In this document: in pieces, positions 53,173-64,000 of the stretch
Layout: each line of letters starts with the position of its first letter
How positions within the stretch are numbered: position 1 is the first letter of the stretch
Assembly (NCBI RefSeq): GCF_007679045.1
Contig: NZ_VEFS01000001.1
Coordinates: 908,706 to 972,705, forward strand
Reading direction: 5' to 3'
DNA length: 64,000 nucleotides
DNA from: Microbacterium sp. BH-3-3-3
Lineage (GTDB): Bacteria > Actinomycetota > Actinomycetes > Actinomycetales > Microbacteriaceae
Made by a program: the position numbers and the translations under genes
The notes under the pieces: model-generated
The model's input: only the letters and a program-made list of their open reading frames with translations
Database searches by the model: none
Told to the model about the DNA's origin: nothing

Positions 53173-54291
53173 ATGCTCACCGAGAGCGAAGCCGCCGTCG
53201 CCCGCGCCGTGCTGACCCACGGCCCCCTGTCGCGCACCGCCCTCGCCGCGCGCCTGCACCTTTCGCCGCCGAGCCTCACCCGCCTGACCCGCCCCCTGGT
53301 GGACGCCGGCATCCTGATCGAGCTCGACGACGACGTCGACGGTTCGGTCGGGCGCCCCTCGCGGCCCCTCGACATCTCGCCCACGGGCGGGACGTTCGTC
53401 GGCGTCAAGCTCACCGGCGATCACCTCTACCTCGTCGCGACCGACATCCGGGCCGAGGTGCGTGAGCGCTCCGACCGTCGCCTGTCGGGTTCGACACCTG
53501 AGGCCGTGATCGACGAGATCGCCGCCGCGGTCGCGGCCCTCGGGCTGAGCGGTGTCCGCGGGATCGGCGCGAGCCTGGGCGGCGCCGTGCGCGACGGGGT
53601 CGCGGTCGACGCCCCCTTCCTCGGCTGGCGCGACGTCGCCCTCGCCGACGCGCTCGCGGCGCGCCTCGACGTGCCGGTCGCCCTCGAGAACGACGTCGTC
53701 GCCCTCGCCGAGGCCGAGCGCTGGTTCGGGGTGGGCCGCGACCTCCCGGGCTTCGCGATCGTGACCGTCGGCGCGGGAGTGGGCTTCGGCCTCGTGATCG
53801 ACGGACGTACCGTGCGCACCCCCGATGCCGGGGTCGGCACCGTCGGGCACCTCCCGCTCGTCGCCGACGGACCCGCCTGCCCCGAGGGGCACCGCGGCTG
53901 CGCCGCCGCCCTGCTGACGACGACCGCGATCTCGGCTCGGGTCTCCGACACCCTCGGCCGGCAGGTCGGGTACGACGAGGCCCTCTCGCTCGCCCGCGCC
54001 GGCGACCCCGCCGCCCGCACCGTCATGGAGGCCGCAGGCGACGCCCTCGGAACCCTGTGCGCCCTCGCCGTCAACCTGTCGCTGCAGTCCGACATCGTGC
54101 TCGCCGGAGAAGGCGTGGAGGCGTTCGATCTGGTGCGCGACCAGGTCGAGGCGTCTCTCGCGCGCGGCCGCGAGCGCTCGGCATCCGCCGTCTCGATCCA
54201 CCCCGACCGCTCGGGCTTCTCCGCCTGGGCGCGGGGAGCCGCGGCGGTGGCGATCCAGGCAGCGATGGGCCGCATCTCGCTCAGCGACTGA
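53173..54291 (+). CDS. ROK family transcriptional repressor
   Basis: The product has 372 residues. The N-terminal winged HTH is LSRTALAARLHLSPPSLTRL; the ROK fold follows with FVGVKLTGDHLYLVATDIRA (phosphate loop), IGASLGGAVRDGVAVDAPFL, VALENDVVALAEAERWFGVG and TVGAGVGFGLVIDGR. The usual zinc motif CxCGxxGCxE is changed: CPEGHRGCAAALL keeps two Cys and loses others. Such XylR/NagC-like repressors bind sugars and release DNA. The ATG at 53173 has GGAGG upstream; the frame before it overlaps the operator. Its target is most likely the alpha-galactosidase. Confidence 0.9.
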   Translation: MLTESEAAVARAVLTHGPLSRTALAARLHLSPPSLTRLTRPLVDAGILIELDDDVDGSVGRPSRPLDISPTGGTFVGVKLTGDHLYLVATDIRAEVRERSDRRLSGSTPEAVIDEIAAAVAALGLSGVRGIGASLGGAVRDGVAVDAPFLGWRDVALADALAARLDVPVALENDVVALAEAERWFGVGRDLPGFAIVTVGAGVGFGLVIDGRTVRTPDAGVGTVGHLPLVADGPACPEGHRGCAAALLTTTAISARVSDTLGRQVGYDEALSLARAGDPAARTVMEAAGDALGTLCALAVNLSLQSDIVLAGEGVEAFDLVRDQVEASLARGRERSASAVSIHPDRSGFSAWARGAAAVAIQAAMGRISLSD

Positions 54292-54302
54292 CCCGCACAC
54301 GC

Positions 54303-54337
54303 CGACGGCCCCGCCCCTCGAGGGAACGGGGCCGTCG
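54303..54337. terminator. Bidirectional terminator between ROK and treZ genes
   Basis: CGACGGCCCCG and CGGGGCCGTCG form a perfect 11-bp stem with a 13-nt loop in the 54-bp convergent gap. Confidence 0.75.
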
Positions 54338-54345
54338 AACGGGTG

Positions 54346-56097
54346 TCAGAGAGCCGGTGCGACGATCGCGCTCGCTCCGGCGGGCACCGTCAGCGTGGTG
54401 CCGTCGAGCACGACGCCCTCGGCGGTGGCCAGCAGCACACGGGCACCGGATGCCGCGGAGGCCGACGCCTCGGCATCCGACAGGTTCACGACGACGAGAA
54501 GGTCGCCGCGACGCAGCTCGTACACGCGCCCGCCCTCGGCCTCGCGGGCCGCGGCCGACAGACCCTCGCGCGAGGGGTCGGTGAGCTCGGGGCGCTCGCG
54601 GCGGATCTTCGCGAGCTCGCGGTACAGACCGAGCAGCTGCGCGTGGTCGCCCTCGCCCACCTCGTCCCAGTCGAGCTTCGAGTTCTCGAAGGTCGAGGGG
54701 TCCTGCGGGTCGGGCACGGTCGACTCGTCCCAGCCCATCTTCTCGAACTCGGCGATGCGCCCCTCGGCGGTGGCCTTGCCGAGCTCGGGCTCGGGGTGCG
54801 AGGTGAAGAACTGCCACGGGGTGGTGGCGCCCCACTCCTCGCCCATGAACAGCATCGGCGTGCCGGGGGCCGTCAGCGTGAGCACGGCGGCCGCGGCGAG
54901 GCGGTCGTAGTCGAGCGTCTGCGAGAGGCGATCGCCGGCGGCACGGTTGCCGATCTGGTCGTGGTCCTGCGCGAAGGTCACCAGGCGCCAGTTCGGCACG
55001 TCGGCGGGGACGGGCTTGCCGTGCTTCTCCTCGCGGAAGGTCGAGTAGGTGCCGTCGTGGAAGAAGCCGCCCTCGCTCACCTTGCGGAACGCGTCGAGGT
55101 CGGCGAAGTCCTCGTAGTACCCGATCGTCTCTCCGGTCAGGGCGACGTGGGCGGTGTGGTGCCAGTCGTCAGACCACTGCGCGGTGAGTCCGTAGCCGCC
55201 GGCCTCGCGCGGGAGGATCAGCTTCGGGTCGTTCATGTCACTCTCGGCGATGGTCGTGAGCGGGATGCCGCGGTGCGCCGACAGGGCGTCGGTGCGCTCG
55301 GCGATCTGCTGCAGCACGTGCGGGTCGCGGTGGTCGAGCAGCGCGTGCACGGCATCGAGGCGCAAACCGTCGACGTGGTAGTCGCTCATCCACATCAGCG
55401 CGTTCTCGACGATGTAGGCGCGCACGGCGTCTTCGTCGAGGTTGACCGAGTCGCCCCAGGTGTTGCGGCTGCCCTCGCGGAGGTACTCGCCGAAGAGGGG
55501 CAGGTAGTTGCCCGAGGGTCCGAGGTGGTTGTAGACGACGTCCTGGATCACGGCGAGACCCGCGGCATGGGCGGCGTCGACGAAACGCTGGTAGGCCTCC
55601 GGTCCGCCGTAGGCCTCGTGCACGGTGTACCAGAGCACCCCGTCGTAACCCCAGTTCCACGTACCGTTGAAGCCGTTCACCGGGAGCAGCTCGACGTGGG
55701 TCACGCCCAGGTCGACGAGGTGGTCGAGGCGACCGATCGCGGCATCCAAGGTCCCCTCGGGGGTGAAGGTGCCGAGGTGCAGCTCGTAGATCAGCCCGCC
55801 CGCGAGCTGCTTGCCCGTCCACGCAGCGTCGTTCCACGCGTAGACCGAGGGGTCGAACCACGCCGACGCCTCGTGCACGCCGCCGGGCTGGCGCCGCGAC
55901 CGCGGGTCGGGACGCAGGTCGTCGCCGTCGCCGAGCACGAAGCCGTACCGCTCGCCGTCAGCGAGGTCGACCGGAGCGGTCCACCACCCGCCGGCATCCG
56001 CCGACATCTCCACGTCTTCGACGACGGTGTCGCCACTGTCGTCGAGACGGCGCAGCCGCACTCGCTCGGCCTTGGGGGCCCAGACGTCGATGCTCAT
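54346..56097 (-). CDS. treZ: Malto-oligosyltrehalose trehalohydrolase
   Basis: The product has 583 residues. An N-terminal beta domain ([14 protein letters not shown]) leads into a GH13 barrel: [54 protein letters not shown] (nucleophile Asp), [13 protein letters not shown] (acid/base Glu) and [19 protein letters not shown] (Asp). It releases trehalose from maltooligosyl-trehalose, the last step after TreY. AAGGAAAG precedes the ATG. It is last in the glgX-treY-treZ operon, 67 bp after treY. Confidence 0.96.
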   Translation of the reverse strand: MSIDVWAPKAERVRLRRLDDSGDTVVEDVEMSADAGGWWTAPVDLADGERYGFVLGDGDDLRPDPRSRRQPGGVHEASAWFDPSVYAWNDAAWTGKQLAGGLIYELHLGTFTPEGTLDAAIGRLDHLVDLGVTHVELLPVNGFNGTWNWGYDGVLWYTVHEAYGGPEAYQRFVDAAHAAGLAVIQDVVYNHLGPSGNYLPLFGEYLREGSRNTWGDSVNLDEDAVRAYIVENALMWMSDYHVDGLRLDAVHALLDHRDPHVLQQIAERTDALSAHRGIPLTTIAESDMNDPKLILPREAGGYGLTAQWSDDWHHTAHVALTGETIGYYEDFADLDAFRKVSEGGFFHDGTYSTFREEKHGKPVPADVPNWRLVTFAQDHDQIGNRAAGDRLSQTLDYDRLAAAAVLTLTAPGTPMLFMGEEWGATTPWQFFTSHPEPELGKATAEGRIAEFEKMGWDESTVPDPQDPSTFENSKLDWDEVGEGDHAQLLGLYRELAKIRRERPELTDPSREGLSAAAREAEGGRVYELRRGDLLVVVNLSDAEASASAASGARVLLATAEGVVLDGTTLTVPAGASAIVAPAL

Positions 56098-56164
56098 GTG
56101 GGTTCTTTCCTTCGCGCGTGAGATGGTCGTCGCGCGACGGGGCGCACACCCCGCCGCGCGCAGG

Positions 56165-58575
56165 TCAGGAGATCAGCAGAGCGACGGGATACTTCGCCAG
56201 CAGCTCGCCGAGGCGGGTCGGACCGCCCTGGTACTGCTTGCCGGTGAGCACGTCGATGACCAGCGTGTCGGGCAGCAGCAGCACGGTGTCGCGCCAGCCG
56301 CCCGCGGTGCGCAGGCCGTGGGGCAGGCGCGTCGCGACCGCGAACACCCCGCCGCGATCGAACGCGACGACGTGATCGGATGCCACGCCGGCGGCCTCCA
56401 GCGGACGGTAGACGTCCAGCGGCACGTCGTTCCGCACCCGCAACGCGCGCGAGGTCACGAGCAGCTTCGCGGCCCCGGTCCCGTCGATGGGCGGGCGCAC
56501 GGCATCCGTCCCGTCGATCGAGGCGAGCAGCCGCCGACGCTCCGCGAAGTCCACGGCCCGACGGTTGTCGGGGTCGACCAGCGACTGCTCCCACAGCTCC
56601 GAGCCCTGGTACACGTCGGGGACGCCCGGGCCCATGATCTGCAGCAGCTTGGCCGAGAGTCCGTTCGACCAGCCGTCGGCCGAGATCTCGTCGACGAACG
56701 CGCGCACGCGCTCGGCCGCGGGACCGGTGGCCGCATCGACCAGCGCGTGCATGCGCTCTTCGAAGGCCTCGTCCTGCTCCCACCAGCCGGTGACCTCCGA
56801 CGCCTCGCGCGCGGCCTTCTCGGCGTAGGCGTGCAGGCGTTCGCGGTAGTCCTTCAGACCTCCGGGAGTGGATGCCGAGGCCGGCCACGCCCCGACGATG
56901 GCCTGCCACAGCAGCGCGTCGAAGGGACCGTGCCCGGTCGAGGCGATGCCGCGGAACTCCTCGAGTCGCGCGGCCCACCGCTCGGGCATCTCGGCGAGCA
57001 CGGCGATGCGCGCACGCGTGTCTTCGCCGCGCTTGGTGTCGTGCGTCGAGAGCGTCGTCATCGCGGTCGGCCACGACGCGTGGCGCAGCGCCTGCGCGGT
57101 GTGGAAGCCGTGCACGTCGAGCGCGAACTGGCCCGGGTCGCCGCCCACCTCGGTGAGCGAGCCCAGCCGCGTGTAGCGGTAGAACGCCGTGTCTTCGACG
57201 CCCTTCGCCATCACGGGTCCGGTCGTCTGCTGGAAGCGCCACGCGATCTCGAGGTCGGTGTCGGCGAGGGCCGGCACGAGCTTCTCGATCACGTCGTCGA
57301 GCTCGGGGCGGCGGATCTCGGCCTCGCCCGCGGCGGCGTCGAGGTGCGCGCGCCCCGCCGGGAGGTACGAGCGGTAGACGGGGAAGCACGCGAGGATCTC
57401 GGCGAGGGCGTCCTGCAGCACCTCGGCCTCGAACTCCTCGCGCAGCTCGGCGGGAAGGCCACGGACGATGCGGCGGATCTCCGACACCTGGATGGAGTCG
57501 GCGATCTTGCGCTTGGTGTCGTGGATGAGGTCGTGCCAGCCGGTCAGGGCGGGCAGGTCGCTCTCGGTGCGCAGGCGCGCATCCAGGGCGTCGAGGGGCA
57601 CCTCACCCGCGGGATCCGTGAGCACGCGGTCGATCTCGGCGAGCGCGTCGTATCCGGTCGTGCCGGCGGTCTTCCACCACGAGGGCAGGGCTTCACCGTG
57701 CTCGAGGATCTTCTCGCCGAGTACATAACCGACCTCGTCGTCGCTCGCCTCTCGCAGGGCGGCCGAGAGGCGGTCGAGGTACCCACCCGGGTCGACGAGA
57801 CCGTCGGGGTGGTCCACCCGCAGGCCGTCGGCGAGACCCTCGCGCACCCAGCGCAGGATCTCGGCGTGGGTCGCCTCGAACACCTCCGGCAGCTCGACGC
57901 GCACACCCGCGAGGGTCGTCACGGCGAAGAAGCGGCGGTAGTTGAGGTCGGCCGCTTCGTCCTGCCAGAAGCGCAGCTCGAAGTTCTGCGCGTCGAGCAG
58001 AGCCTCGATCGCGTCGCGCGAGCCCGAGGCCGCGGCATCCGTCCCCGTTCCCGGAGCCACCGGGAAGGCGTGGTCGTAGTAGCGGATCAGCCCGTCGGGG
58101 GCGTCGTCGGCCGGCGTCGGGTCGTACGAGATCTCATCGATGACCTCGGCGAGATCGGCGCCCAGGATCGGCACGCGCACCTTGCCCGCGCCGAACTCCC
58201 AGTCGATGTCGAAGGCGGGGGCATGGGCCGAGGCCCGTCCCTGGCGCAGCACGTCCCACCACCACGAATTGCTCCGCGGCTCCGAGACGCCCATGTGGTT
58301 GGGCACGATGTCGATCAGGATGCCGAGGTCCTTCGCGCGCGCCGCCTGCACGAAGCGCGAGAGTCCCTCGGCGCCGCCGCGGGCGGGGTCGACGCGCGTG
58401 ACGTCGACGACGTCGTAGCCGTGGTCCGACCCGGGCGTGGCCTCGAGAATCGGCGAGAGGTACGCCCACGAGACCCCGAGGTCACGGAGGTAATCCGTGA
58501 CCTCGGCGGCGTCGTCGAGGGTGAACGATTCGCGGATCTGCAGGCGATACGTCGAAAGCGGATGCCGCATCTCGG

Positions 58576-58579
<4 letters not shown>
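56165..58579 (-). CDS. treY: Malto-oligosyltrehalose synthase
   Basis: The product has 804 residues, the family size. Typical blocks: [80 protein letters not shown] with the nucleophile Asp, [20 protein letters not shown] with the Glu, and [20 protein letters not shown]. It rearranges the reducing-end alpha-1,4 bond of maltodextrin into alpha,alpha-1,1, giving maltooligosyl-trehalose for TreZ. The start is GTG at 58579, overlapping the glgX stop (GTGA), so it is coupled to it. Confidence 0.97.
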
Positions 58580-60798
<2,219 letters not shown>

Positions 60799-60879
60799 GA
60801 TAGACCAGCGTCGTTTCCGCGAACCTGCGTGGTCACGGCAGTTGACACCCACCCCACCCCCGGCTATGCGCGCGGGTCT

Positions 60880-61365
60880 CTATGCCCTCTCGGGCGGATG
60901 CCGCAGTAGCTCGATGCGCTCGTCGAGGTAGCGCTCCAGGGGCATGTACCCGCCCGCGGCGCTCCAGCGCACGAGCACCTCCCCGCCCCGGAGCGCGAGC
61001 GGTGCGCTGCGCTCCCCGAGCGCCGACAGGTCCACCGGCGCCCATTGGATGTGGATCGTCTCGCCCTCGGGCACGCCTCCTCGAGCGGCCGCGGCCGAGA
61101 GCTCCGCGCGACGCCGCTGCGATTCCGCGGCGAATCCGCGGCGCACCTCGGCGCGCGAGCGCACGATGTCGCCGGTGCTCAGCACCGCGTCGTCGGTGAG
61201 CAGCAGTGCTCCGAGATGCCACGCCGTCCCCCGCGGGGCGATGCGCGCGGCCCGCGGGATGCCGAGCAGGCGGCGCCCTTCCTGCAGTTCCCCTAGGCGC
61301 TCGCGCGGGGCGTCGGCCAGCCGCGTCCGCGCGGCGGCGAGGATCCCCTCCACGGCGGTGTTCAC
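60880..61365 (-). CDS. Conserved-looking protein of unknown function
   Basis: The product has 161 residues and is soluble. It begins VNTAVEGILAAARTRLADAP and has a middle TAWHLGALLLTDDAVLSTGD and EGETIHIQWAPVDLSALGER, then LALRGGEVLVRWSAAGGYMP and LERYLDERIELLRHPPE. The alternating hydrophobic strands suggest a small beta domain. I recognise no family. GTG at 61365 overlaps the stop of the upstream coiled-coil gene (GTGA), so the two act together. Confidence 0.72.
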   Translation of the reverse strand: MNTAVEGILAAARTRLADAPRERLGELQEGRRLLGIPRAARIAPRGTAWHLGALLLTDDAVLSTGDIVRSRAEVRRGFAAESQRRRAELSAAAARGGVPEGETIHIQWAPVDLSALGERSAPLALRGGEVLVRWSAAGGYMPLERYLDERIELLRHPPERA

Positions 61366-62213
61366 CCGCGCTCTCCTTCCTTGCGCGCAGCGCGCGCCTT
61401 CTCGAGCGTGCGGAGGCTCGACGCCACCGCCGCAGCGGCATCCGCCCTCTCCTTCTCGCGCTCGTCGAGCTCGGCGTCGGCGGCGTCGGCCTCCGCCTCG
61501 GCGCGCTCGAGATCGGCGCGGAGCCCGTCGACGCGCTCGCGCAACCGCTCCGCTCGTTCCTGCGCCGAGACCCGTCGGCGCTCCGCCGCGGTCTGCTCGC
61601 GCTCGGCGGCGGCGTGCGCGCGCTCCGCTTCGCGTTCCGCACGCTCGGCGGCCTTGCGCTCCCGGCGTGCGGCGAGGTCGTCGCGCGGCTGCGGCGCCGG
61701 AACCGCCTCGGGAACCGACCCCGCGACGGCCGTCGCCAGCTCTCCCCCGCCGAGATCGGCGAGGTCGATCGGGGCGACGAGGCGCCCGGTGAGCACGGCC
61801 GCCGCCACCGACTCGTCGACCACCGCGGCGTTGATCGTCTTCTGCACGGCATCCGCCACCGTCGCGCTGAGGGGTGTTCCGGCCTCGGCCGCGAGCTCTC
61901 CGGCCCGCCGCGCGAGCGCGGCCACCAGCTGCCGGCGTTGACGCCCCAGCCGAGACAGTTCAGCGGCGTCGAGGTCATCCTGCGCCTCGTGCAGGGCCCG
62001 CGACAGCTCGACGGCCTCGCCGAGCTGCCCGTCGCGCACGAGCAGGTTCACGGCCCACGCGGCCACCGTGGGCTTGCGCAGCTTCGCGATGCGTCGGCCC
62101 ACCGCCCCCGACTCCGCAGCGGCACGTTCGTTGCGCGCCGCGGTGAAGCGCGCCGGCGGCAGCGCGAGCAGCTCTGCGGCGACCTCGTCGAGGCGGGCGG
62201 CGTCGTCGCTCAT
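61362..62213 (-). CDS. Coiled-coil protein of unknown function
   Basis: The product has 283 residues. The N-terminal 160 residues are helical with LRKPTVAAWAVNLLVRDGQL and SALTEAQDDLDAAELSRL-like segments (ALHEAQDDLDAAELSRLG). From about residue 180 it is a long charged coiled coil of Glu/Arg/Ala heptads (RREREAERAHAAAEREQTAA-type pattern, ERLRERVDGLRADLERAEAE). No DNA- or membrane-binding motif is evident. The frame is open to 62249, but the ATG at 62213 has CACAAT 6 nt upstream and GGAGGG in the spacer. It is coupled to the next gene. Confidence 0.72.
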   Translation of the reverse strand: MSDDAARLDEVAAELLALPPARFTAARNERAAAESGAVGRRIAKLRKPTVAAWAVNLLVRDGQLGEAVELSRALHEAQDDLDAAELSRLGRQRRQLVAALARRAGELAAEAGTPLSATVADAVQKTINAAVVDESVAAAVLTGRLVAPIDLADLGGGELATAVAGSVPEAVPAPQPRDDLAARRERKAAERAEREAERAHAAAEREQTAAERRRVSAQERAERLRERVDGLRADLERAEAEADAADAELDEREKERADAAAAVASSLRTLEKARAARKEGERG

Positions 62214-62219
62214 CCCTCC

Positions 62220-62225
62220 ATTGTG
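62220..62225 (-). promoter_or_regulatory. -10 element, probable leaderless start of the coiled-coil gene
   Basis: CACAAT on the minus strand ends 6 nt before the ATG at 62213. The spacer is GGAGGG, too close to the ATG to be a good ribosome-binding site. Confidence 0.4.
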
Positions 62226-62258
62226 ACCACCGCGGCCCGCCCGGGCCACTCGATGCCC

Positions 62259-62936
62259 TCAGAGGGAGACGACTCCCGGCCGCGGCCCCCGGATCTCGCG
62301 GTGCAGGCGCTCCATGCGGTGATCGAGTTCTGCCGCGATGTCGGCGGCGTCCTTCAGCTCGTCGAGGAGGTCGGAGGGGACGAGCCGGTCGTACTTGTAG
62401 TAGATCTTGTGCTCGAGGCTCGCCCAGAAGTCCATCGCGATCGTGCGGAACTGCACCTCGACGGGCACGTCCACCCTGCCGGTCGACAGGAACACGGGCA
62501 CCTCGACGATCACGTGCAGACTCTTGTAGCCGTTCGCCTTCGGCTGGGCGATGTAGTCCTTCACGTCGCGGACGGTGATGTCGTCCTGCTGGGTGAGCAG
62601 GTCGGAGAGCCGGTAGGCGTCGTCGATGAAGCTGCACGTGACCCGGATGCCGGCGATGTCGGTGATCGTCGACCTGATCGACGCGAAGTCGGTGTCGATG
62701 CCCTTGCGGCGCACCTTGTCGACGAGACTGTCGGGCGACTTCACCCGGCTCGAGACGTGCTCGATCGGGTTGTAGGCGTGCATCTCCTGGAACTCTTCGC
62801 GCAGGATCGAGATCTTCGTCTCGACCTCGGCGAGCCCGAAGCGGTACTCCATGAGGAACCGCTGGAACTCGTCGCGCATCGCGCGCAGCGCGGCCCCCGA
62901 AACGGTGATCTGCTGATCGTCCAGCGGGTCAGACAT
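62259..62936 (-). CDS. Small alarmone synthetase (RelA/SpoT-type (p)ppGpp synthetase domain)
   Basis: The product has 225 residues, a stand-alone synthetase without hydrolase or regulatory domains. Motifs: SSRVKSPDSLVDKVRRKGID (ATP-side), TDIAGIRVTCSFIDDAYRLS with the catalytic Asp, KANGYKSLHVIVEVPVFLST, and VEVQFRTIAMDFWASLEHKI with the Glu and GTP-side Tyr nearby. It is closest to YjbM/YwaC-like enzymes, which add pyrophosphate to GDP or GTP under cell-envelope stress. TACGGT 6 nt before the ATG predicts a leaderless mRNA, which would let it be translated when initiation is impaired. Confidence 0.92.
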   Translation of the reverse strand: MSDPLDDQQITVSGAALRAMRDEFQRFLMEYRFGLAEVETKISILREEFQEMHAYNPIEHVSSRVKSPDSLVDKVRRKGIDTDFASIRSTITDIAGIRVTCSFIDDAYRLSDLLTQQDDITVRDVKDYIAQPKANGYKSLHVIVEVPVFLSTGRVDVPVEVQFRTIAMDFWASLEHKIYYKYDRLVPSDLLDELKDAADIAAELDHRMERLHREIRGPRPGVVSL

Positions 62937-62942
62937 GATCCG

Positions 62943-62948
62943 ACCGTA
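62943..62948 (-). promoter_or_regulatory. -10 element, leaderless start of the alarmone synthetase gene
   Basis: TACGGT on the minus strand ends 6 nt before the ATG at 62936. Confidence 0.55.
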
Positions 62949-62978
62949 ACCAGCAGCGCTACGAGGTCGCTGGGAGCC

Positions 62979-63122
62979 TCACGCTCGCGGCGGCGCGGGA
63001 GCACGCGGAACGAGCTCGCCGTCGACGACGTCGATCGCGGTCAGACCGTCGAAGACGTCGGGAAGATCGTCGTCGTGGCCATCCGCAGGTTCAGGGTGCC
63101 AGGGATTCGGGGGAGATGTCAC
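62979..63122 (-). CDS. Small acidic protein of unknown function
   Basis: This is a 47-residue open frame starting GTG at 63122 with AGGAGG 7 nt upstream, one of the best ribosome-binding sites in the window. The peptide begins VTSPPNPWHPEPADGHDDDL and continues with DVFDGLTAIDVVDGELV, so it has a Pro/His/Asp-rich head and an amphipathic end. It lies 42 bp before the alarmone synthetase gene on the same strand. Composition and the site argue for translation; there is no known family to name. Confidence 0.6.
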   Translation of the reverse strand: MTSPPNPWHPEPADGHDDDLPDVFDGLTAIDVVDGELVPRAPAPPRA

Positions 63123-63227
63123 GGCGCCCTCCTTCCGTGCATTCCCCTCACGATGACACGCCCGGGGTGCACGACCCCCGCCCTTGACACTCGCCGACGC
63201 CCCGCGTACCCCCCGGGTGTCCTGGCG

Positions 63228-63233
63228 TATCGT
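63228..63233 (+). promoter_or_regulatory. -10 element, leaderless start of the 63241 gene
   Basis: TATCGT ends 7 nt before the ATG at 63241, favouring that start over the in-frame TTG at 63184. Confidence 0.5.
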
Positions 63234-63240
63234 GGGCCGC

Positions 63241-63567
63241 ATGGGGACCATTCACTACGGCGGCAGCGGCACGATCGTGCACATCGAAGACCGCGCCCTC
63301 GCGCACCTCAAGGTCGTGATCTCCACCAAGCTGCGTCGCGGTGAGAGCTTCACGCTGTCGTGGCGTCACCGCGACGACGAGGAACGCGGCCGCAGCACGC
63401 TGTGGCTGCACCCGGCGATCCCGCTGCGCTTCGTCTTCGACGACGCCGAGCCGACGATGCTCAGCCGCGAGTGGATCGAGCGCCTGGCCGATTCGGCCAA
63501 CTCCTCGGGCGGCATCATGCTCGTGCCCGAAGACATCACCCCGGCCGAAGAAGCCGAGAAGCACTGA
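63241..63567 (+). CDS. DUF7882-like small protein, paralogue of its convergent neighbour
   Basis: The product has 108 residues. It begins MGTIHYGGSGTIVHIEDRAL and continues AHLKVVISTKLRRGESFTLS, STLWLHPAIPLRFVFDDAEP, then a C-terminal acidic part PEDITPAEEAEKH. The core is all-beta with one helix. It matches the convergent protein at 63574-63891 over nearly its whole length. I recall this as the DUF7882 family of Microbacteriaceae, sometimes mislabelled ATP-dependent DNA ligase; it is far too small for a ligase and has no KxDG. Function unknown. Confidence 0.78.
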   Translation: MGTIHYGGSGTIVHIEDRALAHLKVVISTKLRRGESFTLSWRHRDDEERGRSTLWLHPAIPLRFVFDDAEPTMLSREWIERLADSANSSGGIMLVPEDITPAEEAEKH

Positions 63568-63573
63568 GGCGGA

Positions 63574-63891
63574 TCAGCCCTCTTCGACGAGGGCGTCTTC
63601 GCTCGGTTCGGGAGTGATCGCCAGCCCATTGGGGCCGGATGCCGCGAGCATGAGGTCTTCGACCCACACGCGGTTGATGCGCGGCTGGCGGCTGCCGTAG
63701 AAGTGGAACTGGATGGGCACCGAGGGGTGCATCCAGAAGCTGCGACGCCCGCTGCCGTCTCCGACCTCGACGTCGAACATGAACGACTCCGACCGGCGCA
63801 GCTTGTTCATCACGACGATGCGCAGGTGCGCGAGCGTGCGGTCATCGATGTCGACCGCATTGGCGACGGTGTCGTAGATGAATCTGCCCAT
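63574..63891 (-). CDS. DUF7882-like small protein, paralogue of its convergent neighbour
   Basis: The product has 105 residues: MGRFIYDTVANAVDIDDRTL, AHLRIVVMNKLRRSESFMFD, SFWMHPSVPIQFHFYGSRQP, then LAITPEPSEDALVEEG. It shares the invariant blocks AHL+[IV]V, KLRR.ESF and WxHPxxP with the plus-strand gene that ends 6 bp away. I use the ATG at 63891, because TAGGCT ends 7 nt before it, over a GTG at 63897. Function unknown. Confidence 0.78.
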   Translation of the reverse strand: MGRFIYDTVANAVDIDDRTLAHLRIVVMNKLRRSESFMFDVEVGDGSGRRSFWMHPSVPIQFHFYGSRQPRINRVWVEDLMLAASGPNGLAITPEPSEDALVEEG

Positions 63892-63898
63892 GCGCACG

Positions 63899-63904
63899 AG
63901 CCTA
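63899..63904 (-). promoter_or_regulatory. -10 element, leaderless start of the 63574-63891 gene
   Basis: TAGGCT on the minus strand ends 7 nt before the ATG at 63891. The remaining bases to the window edge hold no gene I can support. Confidence 0.5.
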
Positions 63905-64000
63905 TCCGAGGAACGCAGATGGGACCGCTTCCGCGGAACGACCCGTCATTGCCACGTCACCGGACGCGAATCAACCCCCGCGATCGGCCCTCGAGGTCGC

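Overview
The window is chromosomal DNA from a high-GC actinobacterium, most likely Microbacteriaceae (Microbacterium-like). This rests on roughly 70% GC, an actinobacterial rpoB-rpoC pair, a treXYZ-type trehalose locus, an Lhr/Nei2 pair as in mycobacteria, and protein families common in Microbacterium (DUF6421, DUF1304, DUF7882-like, ComB-like). I see no tRNA, rRNA, CRISPR array, prophage or insertion sequence. The family names are recognised by eye, with no database search.

Layout. 1-6200: a partial membrane-anchored protein coupled to a Ser/Thr kinase, three proteins of unknown function (two of them membrane proteins), and two convergent paralogous small exported proteins. 6180-14000: terminators, rpoC and rpoB on the minus strand with a recognisable promoter. 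14036-20137: a 5-oxoprolinase operon (pxpA and a fused pxpB-pxpC), then a spermidine-synthase-like protein, TPR protein, SprT-like protein, ComB-like phosphatase, SRPBCC protein and GNAT. 20151-26316: a two-component system, an Lrp-type regulator divergent from a DUF6421-SDR operon, and an MFS transporter. 26345-36194: a repeat-rich gap, SWIM/SNF2 helicase, threonine aldolase, M3 peptidase, Nudix-like protein, esterase and ABC-F protein. 36264-41776: Lhr helicase and Nei2 glycosylase. 42031-50958: a hexapeptide-repeat protein, DUF1304 protein, a LysR-like effector domain without HTH, a four-gene ABC importer, a glutamine amidotransferase, a TspO-like protein and a CaCA exchanger. 50964-60798: alpha-galactosidase with a divergent ROK repressor, then glgX/treX-treY-treZ. 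60880-63891: two coupled unknown genes, a small alarmone synthetase, a small ORF and two convergent paralogous small proteins.

The most consistent signal beyond gene content is promoter architecture. About twenty genes have a TANNNT-type -10 element ending 6-7 nt before the start codon, and nearly all of these lack a convincing Shine-Dalgarno, so they are predicted to give leaderless mRNAs. This pattern also fixes several starts. Genes inside operons or with leaders have clear GGAGG-type sites or ATGA/GTGA overlaps. Other unusual signals are a tandem pair of 80-bp nested palindromes at 48781-48961, an over-represented GGATGCC/GGCATCC word that appears to override codon preference, a small repeat inserted in the DUF6421 gene, and inverted repeats placed like operators in three divergent or upstream regions.

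How the genes work together: glgX/treX, treY and treZ would convert glycogen or maltodextrin to trehalose. galA and the ROK regulator form a galactoside module. PxpA with PxpBC would open 5-oxoproline to glutamate. Lhr and Nei2 form a conserved DNA-repair pair. The alarmone synthetase adds stringent-response capacity. Everything else is described as far as the sequence allows.
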